Positions 1 to 11,154 of a stretch of DNA of 64,000 bases are shown here, one piece after another. The notes beneath the pieces are model-generated. The model did not search any database. It was given only the letters and a program-made list of their open reading frames with translations, and was not told the origin of the DNA. This DNA comes from Fonticula-like sp. SCN 57-25 (Eukaryota; Nucleariida; Rotosphaerida), in contig MEDX01000004.1 in the NCBI GenBank assembly GCA_001724245.1, positions 1-64,000 of the forward strand, written 5' to 3'. A program made the translations under genes and the position numbers. Within the stretch, counting starts at the first letter, position 1. The number at the start of each line of letters is the position of its first letter.

Positions 1-285
1 CATCTTGATTGGATGCCTTCTTCAAGATGACAACATATGAGGGATTTTCAGGTGCGATTTTGGGGGCGTTTTTCCCTTTCTAGTTGAGGGGCACCCATAA
101 GTAAAACAAGTAATTATATGGTATAATTATACTATATTTCTTGCAAGGAAACTATCTTGCACATATGCCTCGATAGATGATACAATCAATCCTAAATTAC
201 AAACTAAACCCACGTGGCCACGACAATGACACAAATATACCCCATCCACGTGGCCACACCACCATCATCTTTCCTTCTTCTTCCC
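1..285. other. Intergenic segment with G-box palindromes
   Basis: No gene is supported here. The segment lies past the stop codon of the minus-strand DCAF11-like gene, so it should contain that gene's 3' end. Two direct copies of CCACGTGGCCAC lie about 36 bases apart near 213 and 249. Open frames running through this stretch are short and overlap the last exon of DCAF11 in the wrong frame. Confidence 0.6.
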
Positions 286-2959
286 CTACCACTTGTATGA
301 CTCTATCTCCCCATTCCACGTGGCCGCAAGTATCGTCGGCTCATGCGGGTGCCACGCCACATCCCTCACCACCACGTGGCCCCTCTCCCCCCCCCTCCCC
401 CTCCCCCTACCCCCCTCTTCCCTACTCAACTCAGTCACGTGATCACCAGTCAGCACATCCCACACGTGCACAATTCCATTCCCACTTCCACTATAAATAT
501 ACCTTTGCCCGGTCGATTCTATTGGTGAAAATTTGGCGCGAATGAGTGTTCTGTGGACAGAGTGGCCAGAGTATTGCATGACGGCGAGGTCGGTGGAGCG
601 GCCTGGGTGAGAGTGGGAGGAGCGAAGGGGGGCGCGACTAGAAGGGGAGTGAGTGAGTGAAGGGAGTAGGGTAGAGTAAAGTAGAATGACAATGGTTCAA
701 AAGTGACATGAAATGGCATAAAATGATATAAAATGACACTAAATGGAAGTAATTGATACAAATTGACATAAAATGACACAAATTGACACTGATTCAAAAA
801 TGACACAAAATGACCCAAAATGACACAAAATGACATAAAGTGACACAAAATGGTTCAAATTGACAATGACCCAAAATGACCCAAAATGACCCAAAATGAC
901 ACTTTTGGCACATTAAACACCATATTATACTCTTCCTCTTTCCTTCTATTTCCTTCTATTTCCTTCTATTTCCTTCCACTCTTACCGATAGTCTGCGTAT
1001 CTGCTGCCGCCGCCCTGTGCCTGCAATGTCGGACTTCCCATATTGCGCAAGTCCCATAGGCGGATTGTGTGGTCTTTTGCGTTTGATATAAAGTAACGGC
1101 CGTCGCCTTTGGGGTCAATGTAGGTGATGCCCTCCACGTGGCCGGAGAAGGCGCCGACTGGGTAGTAGCGCTCGCCGCGGGATAAAGCTCGGCGGTCCCA
1201 TAACTGAAGGGGGTTAGAAGGGGAAAGGGAGGAAAAGGGGGGAAAAGAAAGGAAAAAGTGACAAAATGATACTAAAATGATACTAAAATGACATAAAAAT
1301 GGTACAAAAATGATATAAAATGATACTGAAATGGCCATAAAAGTACTTAAAATGATCAACAATGACGACAAAATATTCATCAAAATGATTATAAAAATAC
1401 ACAAAATGACTCTAGAAATGACCATAAAAATACTCAAAATGAACCAAAATGAACCAAAAATACATCAAAACACTGCACAATAGAACATAAAATATATCTA
1501 ATAAACTAAAATGTGCGTACTTTACATAGACGGTCGTCACTTCCAGACAAGATGAGATTCGAACTCGCGTCAGCAAATGCCACTGCGTTGACGTCATCCT
1601 GATGCGCGGGAAAATGAATTCGTTCCCTTCTTGTTATATCTATCAACCAATTAGAACAAGATACACATGGCCACGTGGACATGAAGGTAAAGGCAACAAT
1701 GTTGATTACGTGGACAATAATGAAGGTAATGTAACACAATTAAGTATATCCATAGGCAATCTACCTGCAAACTACCCTTAAAAGTGATAAAAAGAGCACA
1801 ATTACGTCATAACACAATACCTACTGTCATTTTCCCGCCCACTATTTCTGATTACGTGTCATACCAAAGATATAAATAGAATGATCGGATGCGCCGCCAA
1901 TGATTTCTGCGCTGTCGTGGGAAAAGCGCACGGAAAAGAGGCAGAATTGCTGCGTTTCGGGGGCAAAGTCGAGCTCCACGTGGACGCGGTTTGAGGCATA
2001 TGCTGACAATAGATGGACATAGTTTGACCACGTGGAGTAAATGACAAACCTATTCAAAGTGAGTTTGCAGTTTGCGATGGCATGAGATCATCATCCAACA
2101 TAAACCACCATAGTGAACCACGACATAAACCATAAAATTCAGCATCATATATAAAATAAACACACTTTACATCATTACACACTCAAATACAACCGAAAAT
2201 CATCAATATTTCTATACATATTTAAATATGATTCACAAAAAAGGCGTACTGTTGGTCAGGGCTGTAGTCCGTGTCGACGATTGACCAGCCGACATCGTCG
2301 ACCTTGATCTCGTTGATCATTTCAAAGTTGTCGAGCGCATCGTACAGCCGAATGGTGCCGTCCTGCCCGGCGCCCATGTACATCTCACCGGTTGGGGAAA
2401 AGCTCCCGCAAAAGACAGTGTGATCAAACGTGTCCATGACGCCGGCGTACTTGCGCGGCACGAGCGACGACGACATGCGCATGCGATCCCGCCGCGTGCG
2501 GCTGTACCCAAACTCGCGCGACACTAGAGAGGGGAGCGGCGCGCGAGGGCGCTCAACATAGCCCGTGCCGACAAGCGACGCTGATGAGGTGGGCAGCGGG
2601 GATCGCGGGGCGTCATCGGCATCACCCGACATGGGCGACGACGGCATTGAGGTAGACAGATCAGAAGAGGGAATAGGAATATCACAGCGACTTGATAGTT
2701 CAGTAACAATGTCGTTTTGCGCTATGCGCGACTTCCAGAAGCGCCGCTCTTCCTCATCGTTCGCCGCGTTCGGTTCCTCGCCCCGCCGGCGGCGCTACAG
2801 GTATGTGTCAGCATGCGGTCAGGGGGGGATGCTTGGACGCACGGGAACGCCCGAGGCAAGGCCCGCTTGCATTAAAAGTATCTGGAAAAGCGCCGCGTTG
2901 CCGCCCTGGTCCAGGTACTCTTCCATGTCGTCGTCCTCCATCTCAAACCACGGATCCAT
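286..2959 (-). CDS. DCAF11: DCAF11/WDR23 (LEC14B)-like WD40 protein
   Basis: WD40 propeller of the DCAF11/WDR23/LEC14B family, known as a substrate receptor for CUL4-DDB1 ubiquitin ligase. Exon 1 (2959-2843) encodes an acidic N-terminus; the donor is GTGCGT. Exon 2 starts at 2794 in the matching phase. Later exons give family-typical blades: an ILSGSDDRLCKV blade near 1530, an FISNAKDHTIRLWD blade near 1070, and a final blade (IYSGSGNGIVHVWD, then VRDVAWHPHEP) ending at 286. The ATG at 2959 is the first in-frame Met of exon 1. At least five introns are present; two long ones hold an AAAATGAC-type repeat. Inner exon ends were not all fixed. The gene is divergent from the next one, which is also a WD40 gene. 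Family assignment is strong; the ligase role is inferred from family knowledge. Confidence 0.88.
640..960 (-). repeat. Low-complexity intronic repeat (sense GTCATTTTG)
   Basis: Degenerate tandem repeat with a period of about 9-10 bases; the plus strand reads AAAATGACAC/AAAATGACCC. It fills an intron of the DCAF11-like gene. On the transcribed (minus) sense strand it reads T-rich, GTCATTTTG. Confidence 0.8.
1225..1500 (-). repeat. Second intronic AAAATGAT/AAAATGAC repeat
   Basis: Same repeat family as at 640-960, with looser units (AAAATGATAC, AAAATGACTC, AAAATGAACC), in another intron of the same minus-strand gene and in the same orientation. Confidence 0.75.
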
Positions 2960-3258
2960 CTTGGCGACGAGGGCCAAGCAGCTAAAGCAGCTGATGACAA
3001 TCAACACAGTGACGTCACATGTGACGTCACAAAACGGTTCTTTGGCCTCTGGAGCGCGCGCGTTTCACTTTAAAGCGCCTATTTTTTATGTACATGTGCG
3101 CCTCTACTTCCCCGACAATACGGCGTGTTTATATTTTGTCCTGCGCCGCCACTTTTCCCGCTCGCCTTACCTCATCTTTCCAACCCGATTTTCCCGCCAC
3201 CATAAAATTTTGATTACATCAACCTATGTCAGATCACATGCCGCACGTTCGGGCACTG
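2960..3258. promoter_or_regulatory. Divergent promoter DCAF11 / WD40 gene
   Basis: The 299 bases between two oppositely oriented start codons. It contains a short palindromic repeat (GTGACGTCACATGTGACGTCAC, split here as two CRE-like TGACGTCA sites near 3011 and 3021), which would fit CREB/ATF-type bZIP binding. Promoter role is inferred from position. Confidence 0.55.
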
Positions 3259-5232
3259 ATGTGGTCGGCGGCGGTCGCTAGAGAAGCGAGCATCCTACGG
3301 CATGGCGGCAACGTGCGCATCCCCCCGCCGCTCATTTGTTTTGTTTCTCACACATAATGCAGGTTTTTGGCTGCAGCGTCTCGCCCGATGGCCGCTTTGT
3401 TGCTTCCGGGAGCGCGGACAAGGTTGTGTGCATCACTGATGTCGCCAGCCGGCGGCTCTTGCACAGCGTCCAGACAAGCAGCCCAGTGCGTGGCCATCCC
3501 TTGTCGCTCTTTTTTTGCCGTTTCTGACGCAGCGCTGCGCTGCAGGTGGTCGCTGTAGGGTGGTCGCGCGGCGGAACGGTGCTGCTGTGCGGCACGCAGC
3601 GCGGCGAGCTCATCCAGGTGACGCATCTCACCGGCCAATGGAGGACAGTCGTGCTGTACAAGAGCCCAGGATTCGTGCGCCCATTGGCTTGCATTTCTTT
3701 TTTGCTGCTTTTCTGACTGCGATCGGCAGCTGAGCGGGATGGCGTGCAGCGATCAGGGCGATGTCGCCGTGGTCAGTAAAACGGTCGTGACGATCCTCAA
3801 CCAGGCAAGCAAGACGGTCCACCTGCAAATGGAGCAGGAAACTGTACGTTATATTAGATAGTAAATTGATGTATTTTTGGTTTAAATTGGTTCATTTTTG
3901 GTATTTGTTTGTTTGAGTTGGTTCATTTTTGGTCATTTTTGGTCTTTTTTGGACGTTTTTGGTCCAATTTCCCTCATTTTTCATTCATTTTTCATCCATT
4001 TTTCGCCCATTTTCTTTCTTTTCCTTCACTTTCTGACCCCCCTCAGCCTCACCGCCTCGCCTTTTCCCCCGACGGCACGCTCCTCGCCGTCGGCTGCTTC
4101 TCCGGCAGCATCTACCTCTTTGCGCACGCCGCCGACCGCCACTGGTCCGAGGCGTCCGCCTGCAAGCACCATTCCAAATTGGTACACACGATCATTCCCA
4201 TAAATAGTATCACATTTCTGACACTTTTTACCCCTTTTTTCCTTTCCTTTTCCTCTTTCAGATCACTTCACTTGAATTTAGTCCTTCTGGCTATCAACTT
4301 CTCGCGACGTCGTCCGACTTTACTTCGACAGTGTGGGCGCGGTCGGGCGGCGGTTGGGCCGCGTCGCCGCAAGCAGTGCTTAAGGGGCACTCGAGAGGTG
4401 TGCGCGGCGGTGTTTTTGTGGGTGAGCAGTTGGTGGCCACGGGGGCGGATGACGCGACGTTGAGGGTGTGGGGGGTGGTGAATGGGGGTGAAATTGCAAG
4501 AGTCGACTTGGCGGAAGTGGTACGAGAATAATGAATTTTTGTGAAGAGAAGTATTGGTTTTGTGTGTTTGAATGGTTTGTTTTCATCAACGAGTATCAAT
4601 TTTTGGTTATTTTTTGGTCATGACGGTCATTTTTTGACCCCATTTTGGTTTTATTTTGATGCCATTTTGACTCCATTGTGGTTATATTTTGGTACCATTT
4701 TGACCCCATTTTGACCATTTTGACCCTATTTTGATCATTTTGATACCATTTTGACACCATTTTGACTTCATTTTGACCCCATTGCGGTCACTTTCCTTTC
4801 ATTTTAACCCCACTTTAACCCACTTTTAACCCACTTTTTCCTTTTTCAGCCACTTTCCCTTTCGTTCCACCTTGCCACGTGCCTGCTCGCCGTCGGCGCC
4901 ATGGGCGGCATCCTCGGCCTTCTCCGCTTTTCCCTTTCACCGCCGCCTTCCCCGCCACTTTCACCGCCTTTTGCAGATGATGACGTCACTGAAATTGAAA
5001 CTGGACTTGCCCTTTCGGGAATTTCAGCCAATCAGAAGGCGCCGTTTCAGCTGCAGGACGGCCGCGTGGTGCTGCTCAGGCGGAGCATTGCAAAGTATGA
5101 GGCGGCCATTGCGGATATGCAGGCAAAGCGTGCGTGTGATTGGTGGGAGGGTGTTGGTCACGTGATAATGCTGACCACGTGGGTTTAGTGAAGAAGGCAA
5201 AGGAGGAGCTAAAAGCGTTGGAGGGGGCGTAG
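3259..5232 (+). CDS. WD40-repeat protein with C-terminal coiled coil
   Basis: A 378-residue protein assembled from eight in-phase exons: 3259-3312, 3363-3485, 3546-3674, 3730-3843, 4047-4181, 4262-4519, 4850-5129 and 5189-5232. Donors are GTGCGC, GTGCGT, GTGCGC, GTACGT, GTACAC, GTACGA and GTGCGT. WD40 signatures include VSPDGRFVASGSADKVVCI, FSPDGTLLAVGCFSGSIYLF, FSPSGYQLLATSSDFTSTVW and LVATGADDATLRVW. The last about 45 residues (KYEAAIADMQAKLKKAKEEL) look like a coiled coil. The propeller seems to have few clear blades. I cannot assign a specific family. The introns at 3844-4046 and 4520-4849 are long and filled with a T-rich repeat, unlike other genes in the window. Confidence 0.8.
3850..4040 (+). 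repeat. Intronic T-rich repeat (TTCATTTTTGGT)
   Basis: Degenerate repeat of GGTTCATTTTTGGT-like units inside the WD40 gene intron 3844-4046. It ends in a pyrimidine tract and CAG acceptor. Confidence 0.75.
4590..4845 (+). repeat. Intronic CCATTTTGACC repeat
   Basis: About 20 imperfect units of CCATTTTGACC / CATTTTGATC with a period near 10-12 bases, inside the WD40 gene intron 4520-4849. The CATTTTG core is the same as on the sense strand of the neighbouring minus-strand DCAF11-like gene. Confidence 0.8.
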
Positions 5233-5650
5233 GAGAAGAGTGCACAGTGGTATTATCATCCTTGTTACGTGTATTATTGAGAATTATCGACGATTGATAT
5301 AGGTTTTGCGAGTGTTATTTAATAGACACTTTGAAATGAAACTAAGAAAAAGATATGGAATAGGGATATTTATATACACATATGAACATACGGTGAGTGG
5401 TCATAGGTGATCATTTTAGTATCACGAACTTGTGGAAACGTACAAGTTATATGAGGCATGATGCCTTTATACAACGTATTAGCAAGGTCATATACAGTTA
5501 TACATAAGAATAGTGACGCTTTATTGCACTATTACGGCCTCTTTTGCCTTTGACGTTCTTCTTATAGCCGTATTTTCATGGCCAATTGCTCCATCATCAA
5601 GGATGACGTAATCATATTGCAGTTTGCTGGCAGGGGAGCGTTCTCGAGAC
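5233..5650. other. Intergenic, AT-rich
   Basis: A 418-base AT-rich spacer between two plus-strand genes, expected to hold the 3' end of the WD40 gene and the promoter of the kinase gene. I see no gene, tRNA or clear repeat in it. Confidence 0.6.
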
Positions 5651-7624
5651 ATGGCGGGGTCGCTGCCGCTCGTTTCTCGCCGCACCGGCGACTGGCAGGT
5701 TATTCTGTGCGCTTGTTGCCTCTCTTGTGCGCTTTCCTTCTTCTAACGAACGACTTGTAGGAATGATCCCGATCAGAGGCAAATTGTCGAGCACAGCGAA
5801 TCGCTATCGCAGCTTGTCGTCCGCCGCGGCTCGATCGATCCCGCAGTGCGTCATGAGCTGATCGCCTCGCGCGGCCGCCCCGCCCCACCCGCGCCTCACC
5901 GTGCCACCTCCGAGTCCGACACGTGTCCCATGTGCGGCCACCGATCGACCTCGTCATCGGCATCCCTCTCGCCGTCATCATCATCGGCATCGACAGCTTC
6001 GGCATCAGCGGCATCTTCTTCGCCGCCCGCCTCGCGCACCTTTATTGACCGCAACTACTTTCGTCTTCTTGGCTCCTCCTCGCTGGGCCCTTCCTCCGCC
6101 CCACCTTCCCCTCCCGCAGCCGATCCGGACGCCCTCCCATCCTCCCTCTTCAATGAAGGCTACTATGCCCGCTTCTTCCACGAGGACCGCCGCCTCGGCC
6201 GCGGGCAGCGCGGCACCGTCTTCCTCTGCCGCCACGTCATGCAAGGCGTCCCTCTCGGCGCGTACGCCGTCAAAAAAGTCCCCGTCGGCGACAACGCATC
6301 CTGGCTTGTCCGCATGCTGCAGGAGGTCCGCACGCTCGAGGGCCTCCACCACCGCAACGTTGTCGACTACAAGCACGCGTGGCTCGAGTACCACCACCCC
6401 GCCTCGTTCGGCCCGACAGTCCCGTGCCTTTTCATCCTCATGGAGTTCGCCAACGCGGGCTCGGCCGAAGACCTCGTGCTCGCCGGCGGCGGCTTTCTCA
6501 GCGAGCGCGCCGTCCTCAATCTTGCCCGCGACGTCGCGCACGGCCTCGCGTACCTGCACGAGCACGGCATCATCCACCGCGACGTCAAGCCAAGCAACGT
6601 ACTTTTGTGCATCGACGCGCGCGGCGCTTCTTCTTCTACTTTTGCCGCCGCGAGCGCCGCCGACGCCGACGCCGGTCGACTCCGCGCCGTCCTGAGCGAC
6701 TTTGGCGAGGCCGAGCTCGTCGCCTCCATGGCCGCCGCCGGCCAAAATCGGAGGCGCACCGGCGCCACGGGCACGCTCGACTATGTCGCGCCGGAACTCC
6801 TCGTCACAGACGCGCAGGGCTGCTACAGGCATGCGCCCAATGCTGCCACGGACGTGTGGGCGCTTGGCATGGTGGTGTACTTTGCGTGCTTTGGGCGGCT
6901 GCCGTACGCAAATGTTGATGACGTGGACGTGCTGGCGGAGGAAATTCTCAGCGCGCAGTGGCGGCCGCTCGCGCTGTGGACTGGCGAGGCGGCGGAAAGG
7001 AGGGAGGCGGCGGGTGGGGGGAGGGTTAGTGGCGCGTTAAGGGCGGCGGTCGAGGAAATGCTGCACGTGGGCGCGGCGCAGAGGCCAAGGGCAAGTGACA
7101 TTGCAGCGACGCTTGACGACATTTTGCGTGGTAAAAGACAAGAAAAAAACGACGAAATCAACACAATTAGTACTATTGGTACAATTGATACTATTAGGAA
7201 TATCGACACAATTACAATCAACAACAACAACAACGACAATTTCATTAGCAATATCAGGAATACTATTGATACTATCAAGTTTAAAGGGGCGTTGAAGCAG
7301 GTACTTGTGCTGCTCGCCGCTGTGCCGCTGCTCGTCGGGTGCGAGCACGCCGCGCTCGCCGCCCACGTGCTCGCCGTCATTGCCGCGTGTGCGCTCATTG
7401 CCGGCGCGCTCAGGGTCGACTCGCTCCAGAAAGCAGCAGCCACGTGGATGGTGATGGTGATCGCGGCACAGTGGGAGGGGGAGGGTGTGTGCGCCGTGGG
7501 GGGGGAGCCGAGCGTCGCGTGGTTCGCGGCCGTTGCGGCGGTGGTTATGGTGGCGAGGCTCGCGCTGGACGCGCCAGAGGCGCTGTTTGGCGGGAGTTTG
7601 ACGCGGACGAGGCGAGATCGGTGA
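5651..7624 (+). CDS. IKS1: IKS1-like Ser/Thr protein kinase with C-terminal TM helices
   Basis: Exon 1 (5651-5706, donor GTGCGC) joins exon 2 (5761-7624) across a 54-base intron to give 639 residues. The start is the ATG whose frame continues across the intron. A CPMCG pair near residue 75 fits the N-terminal zinc-like knuckle of IKS1 relatives. The kinase domain has a glycine loop (LGRGQRGTVF), the AVKK lysine near 190, HRDVKPSN near 291, DFGEAEL in place of a plain DFG segment, and an APE-like VAPELL. The stretch AVKKVPVGDNASWL is typical of IKS1. An AT-rich, Asn/Ile/Thr-rich insert follows (7140-7285), then two or three hydrophobic helices at the C-terminus, suggesting membrane anchoring. 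IKS1 is a poorly studied fungal kinase; substrate unknown. Confidence 0.85.
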
Positions 7625-7891
7625 TCACTGTTGTAGATGTCTACAGAATGATCCTCAGGTAAAACTGGCGGGAAATGCAGGATTTGGCGGGAAACGCATC
7701 TGCGGAGAAGTGAATAGCAAAGTGTATTGTTTAGAATACTTTTGTATTATTAAAAGCATATATTATGAGTTGCGTTCCCGGCGGATAAAAGTGTCGTGTG
7801 ACGAATATAAACAAGTATTCCCTGCTTTCAAAACTGTACAAAACATCTTTCCCCTGCACATCCGACAGCATTGTCACAGCCCTGTTCAATC

Positions 7892-8632
7892 ATGAGTGTG
7901 GTGATCGTGACGGGCGGATCCCGCGGGATCGGCCTCGCCGTGGTGGAGTGCCTGCTCGCCCACGGCGCGTCGGTTGTCTGCGTCAGCCGCACAGCCCCCC
8001 CTCTCACCCACCCGCATCTCCTTTCCCTCACTGAGGACCTCAGCGCGGGCGATCTTCGCTCTGTCTGCTCGCGCATTGTCGATGCGACCCTGTCACGGTT
8101 TGGCCGCATCACCGCCGTCGTCAACAATGCCGGCGCGCTCGGCAACGTCGCGCGCTTCGAGGACGTGAGCGCCGCCGAGTACCACAAGAACTGGGTTGTC
8201 AACTTTGCGGCGCCGGTCGAGCTCGTGCGCGCCGCGCTTGACGAGCTGCGCGTGTCGCGGGGTCGCGTGATCAACGTGTCATCGGGTGCCGCCGTCAAGG
8301 GTTACCCGGGCTGGAGCGCGTACTGCGCCAGCAAGGCGGCGCTCAAGATGTGGACAGAGAGCCTCGCCGCGGAGGAGAGGGCCATCGTCGCGATCAACTT
8401 TAGGCCGGGCGTCGTCGACACCGAGATGCAGAAGCAGATCAGGGAGACGGGTGCGCGCGGCATGGGCAGCGACACGCACGCGCGCTTCGTCGGCCTTCAC
8501 GAGAACAAGCAGCTGCTGCCGCCGTCGACGCCCGGCAACAAGATTGCGTACTTGTGCCTTCACGGGACGAGCGAGCAAAGCGGCGAGTTTATCGACGTCA
8601 GCGACGAAAACATCCCGCTGACATTCAAGTGA
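7892..8632 (+). CDS. Short-chain dehydrogenase/reductase (benzil/sepiapterin reductase-like)
   Basis: Intronless, 246 residues, starting at the ATG of MSVVIVTGG; a non-ATG extension upstream is not needed. Rossmann motif TGGSRGIG at 7-14, NNAG near 82, catalytic Ser in VINVSSG and the YCASK tetrad Tyr/Lys near 150. These support an NADP(H)-dependent SDR. The overall layout, with a short C-terminus and an F-R-P-G-V-V-D-T-E-M segment, resembles the yeast YIR035C/YIR036C and bacterial benzil reductase group, itself close to sepiapterin reductase. No C-terminal targeting signal is visible, so a cytosolic enzyme is likely. Substrate cannot be read from sequence. Confidence 0.85.
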   Translation: MSVVIVTGGSRGIGLAVVECLLAHGASVVCVSRTAPPLTHPHLLSLTEDLSAGDLRSVCSRIVDATLSRFGRITAVVNNAGALGNVARFEDVSAAEYHKNWVVNFAAPVELVRAALDELRVSRGRVINVSSGAAVKGYPGWSAYCASKAALKMWTESLAAEERAIVAINFRPGVVDTEMQKQIRETGARGMGSDTHARFVGLHENKQLLPPSTPGNKIAYLCLHGTSEQSGEFIDVSDENIPLTFK

Positions 8633-9617
8633 GAGTCTTATTGCTAATTGAACATTACCAGTATGCGTTCGTTACGGTATTATTATGGTATTGTTCACGG
8701 TATCATTCTGGTATGAATACAGTTCTAGTATTGTTGTACATGTCAATCTTGCACTAGCATAAGAAGGTAGAAAAGAACATATAAACGAGGGCAGTATCAG
8801 AAACAGTGCACATCCAAATATATAATTATGTTTTTATTTACCGCATTTCATTGCCAATTTGCGCCAAAATATCGCAAAAAGCTTCATGACTCAATGCAAC
8901 TTCCGCGAGATTTACAGTCTGATATGATATAATCGAAGAAGTATATGAGCCTGCCCTACTGGAATCCACTATATATGTTCAATGCATAATGTGTTTTCCT
9001 ATCTCTCTTCATCCTAGCTTCACTTTCCAAAACAATTTTTTCCTATTCAAATTTTTGGATTTTCAACATTCTACCTGCCAAGTTAAAAATGAACCATACT
9101 CTGTTTGAATCATTATTCACAACATGCAATCGGCACTTTTTGGTAGGATATATTTTAACCCAAAAACTACATAAATAACCATGTAGGTCTACTTATTCTC
9201 TACATATTACCTCTTTGGACTATTGCTCTATCTCTTCATTTGAGAAAGATATTCGTCGCATTCCTAAAAATCAAGAGAAATTCAACCCGTCAATCTGTCA
9301 AGGGATCAGCATACCTCCAAATCCCTGCTCCCCAACACAAGTCCATAATTCATATTGTTTATAATATATTCCTAGTGCCATTGACACTTTAAATGTTGCG
9401 CTTAATTGGCGGCAATTTCCGCTTTCCATTTTTTCCAGCGCCGTTCAACGCCCGTCAGACAGAAATCACTGCCCCTCAAGAATCACACGGTTGTCAACTT
9501 TTCACCCCTCCTGTCACTTTGGGTCGTCCGTTTGACAGGCGTCTACTTTGACAAGGGGCGAACTGTAGCCCGTTCCCGAGCCTCCCACTCTCTGACTTGT
9601 ATTCATTCCGCGGCGTT
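8633..9617. other. Long AT-rich intergenic region
   Basis: Almost 1 kb with no credible coding frame. It is AT-rich compared with flanking exons and contains several TATATAT-like tracts near 8815 and 8970. The last 200 bases become GC-richer toward the next gene and probably form its promoter. I see no RNA gene. Confidence 0.6.
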
Positions 9618-10632
9618 ATGTTGGGCTCTGCTTCCGTTCGTAACTTGCTGGCGGCGATTCTCATCATTGGCGCTTTTACGGTCGTCCTGAATCAGCGCCG
9701 CACCGTCGATGATGTCGTGGCGCGGCTCGCCAACACGCAGAACGAGCTTTCTGACGTGTATGACAGCTACAAGGTGCGCCTTTTGCCTTCTTTCATGTTT
9801 GTGTTTCCTTTTCGTTTTGTCTTGGTCTGCGCCTCTGTTGCTTTTTTGCATCTTTTGCGAAAGCCACGTCTGCCGCGCGTTTGCCGCACTTTGCCATGAT
9901 TTTGCCGTGTTTTCGCCGCGTCTTTACCTCATTTTGCTCACATTTTCCTTTCCTTTCTTCTTTCTCTCTTTACAGGGTGAGCAAAAGCGCACGAATGATC
10001 TGCGCTCCCAGCTTGACTCTCTGACCTTCAAGGCCGAAAAGGATCTGACATCGTGCCGCGATGAGCGCGATCGCACCAAGAACGAGCTCGCTCTCCGCTC
10101 CGCGCAGCTCAAGCAGCAGTTTGACGAGAACGCGTCCGAAGTCTCTTCCCGCGAGCAGGCGACGCGCGAGATGTACGAGCAGCAGGCGCGCTCCGCCCGC
10201 GAGTCCTTTGAAACCGACATCGACCACCTTCGCGCGCAGCTCGCCCTCGAGCGCGACACGAGCGCCGCGCAATTGGCCACGCTCGAGGCCGAAGTCGCGT
10301 CGCTCAAGGAACAGCTCGAGAAAAAGTCGTCGTCGTCGGCGCCGGCCAAGCAGTCGTCAGGCGACAGCAGCACTGGTACCAGTTCCAAGAACTCGACCAC
10401 CACTGCCAATACTTCCAATGCTTCCAATACGACTACTACGACTGGCAAGGCGGCGGCCGTGCCGACAAAGCTGCCCATTGAGGCCGCGGCGGGCGACAAG
10501 GCGACGACCGCCAAGCAGAGCACGTCGGCGACCGGCGGCGACAAGTCGGTCACCGAGGGCGAGGCTGCCAAAAAGGAGGAGAATCGCGGCGAGGAAAAGG
10601 ACCCGCTCGTGAATGGTCACGTGGACGAGTGA
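9618..10632 (+). CDS. Type II membrane protein with coiled coil (GOLM1-like layout)
   Basis: Two exons (9618-9773 and 9976-10632, donor GTGCGC, both phase 0) give 270 residues. A short N-terminus is followed by one hydrophobic helix (residues 9-24, NLLAAILIIGAFTVVL), consistent with a signal anchor. A long charged coiled coil follows (about 30-165, many E/K/R/Q heptads), then a Ser/Thr/Lys/Ala-rich disordered tail. The order of short tail, TM, coiled coil and disordered acidic tail resembles Golgi proteins such as GOLM1/CASC4, but this is similarity of layout, not a recognised domain match. Function unknown; Golgi or ER location is an inference. Confidence 0.7.
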
Positions 10633-11154
10633 GCCGTATGGGAAGTGCGTGGTGTTCGCCACGTGGATATATCAGTGTAAGACCAGGGTCGTTGCAGCCC
10701 GAGGGGGCGTTTTTTCTTTGCCCATGATGATGTGCATTGTAGTAGGCATTCAATATCATATTCGATTTAATAGGAAATATGTGATGTTAATACGAGAGTA
10801 TGCGCATTCATTGGCTGTATTGCTATACGCAGAGGAAGCAATGCTTGCAGCATGTGATGAAAGTAGAAGCAATCCTACTATCGATAATGGTCTCACAGTT
10901 CTCGTCTTTAAATACAAACCCGCAACATGGTTGGTTATGTTGTTACCACTTCGTCTGTATTGTGTTCTCTTTCAGTCCATTGTCTATTATGCTCTCGCAG
11001 TCAATTTACACAAGTAATAAAATAAGCAATGTTTTCCCGCAGTTCTCTGATGGCCATCACGATCTCGGTGATAATGATCACCGAGATCACGTGACACCGT
11101 GACTTTTCTTGCCTCGTCGACGAAAGGAAAGGGATCCCCACAACAACAGCAGCC
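10633..11154. other. Intergenic region upstream of SCP2
   Basis: No gene seen. An inverted repeat, CTCGGTGATAATGATCACCGAG (as two arms CTCGGTGAT / ATCACCGAG around 11064-11085), is followed by TCACGTGAC; both may be control sites for the SCP2-like gene that starts 65 bases later. Confidence 0.5.

Noticed and set aside
640-1500. CRISPR-like or transposon-derived array in the TGACA repeats
   Set aside because: Units are degenerate, about 10 bases, without spacers, and sit inside introns of a eukaryotic gene; low-complexity repeat is the simpler reading.
6005-6832. 275-codon minus-strand frame within the kinase gene
   Set aside because: Shadow of the kinase exon; lacks its own start context and domain, and the plus strand shows all kinase motifs.
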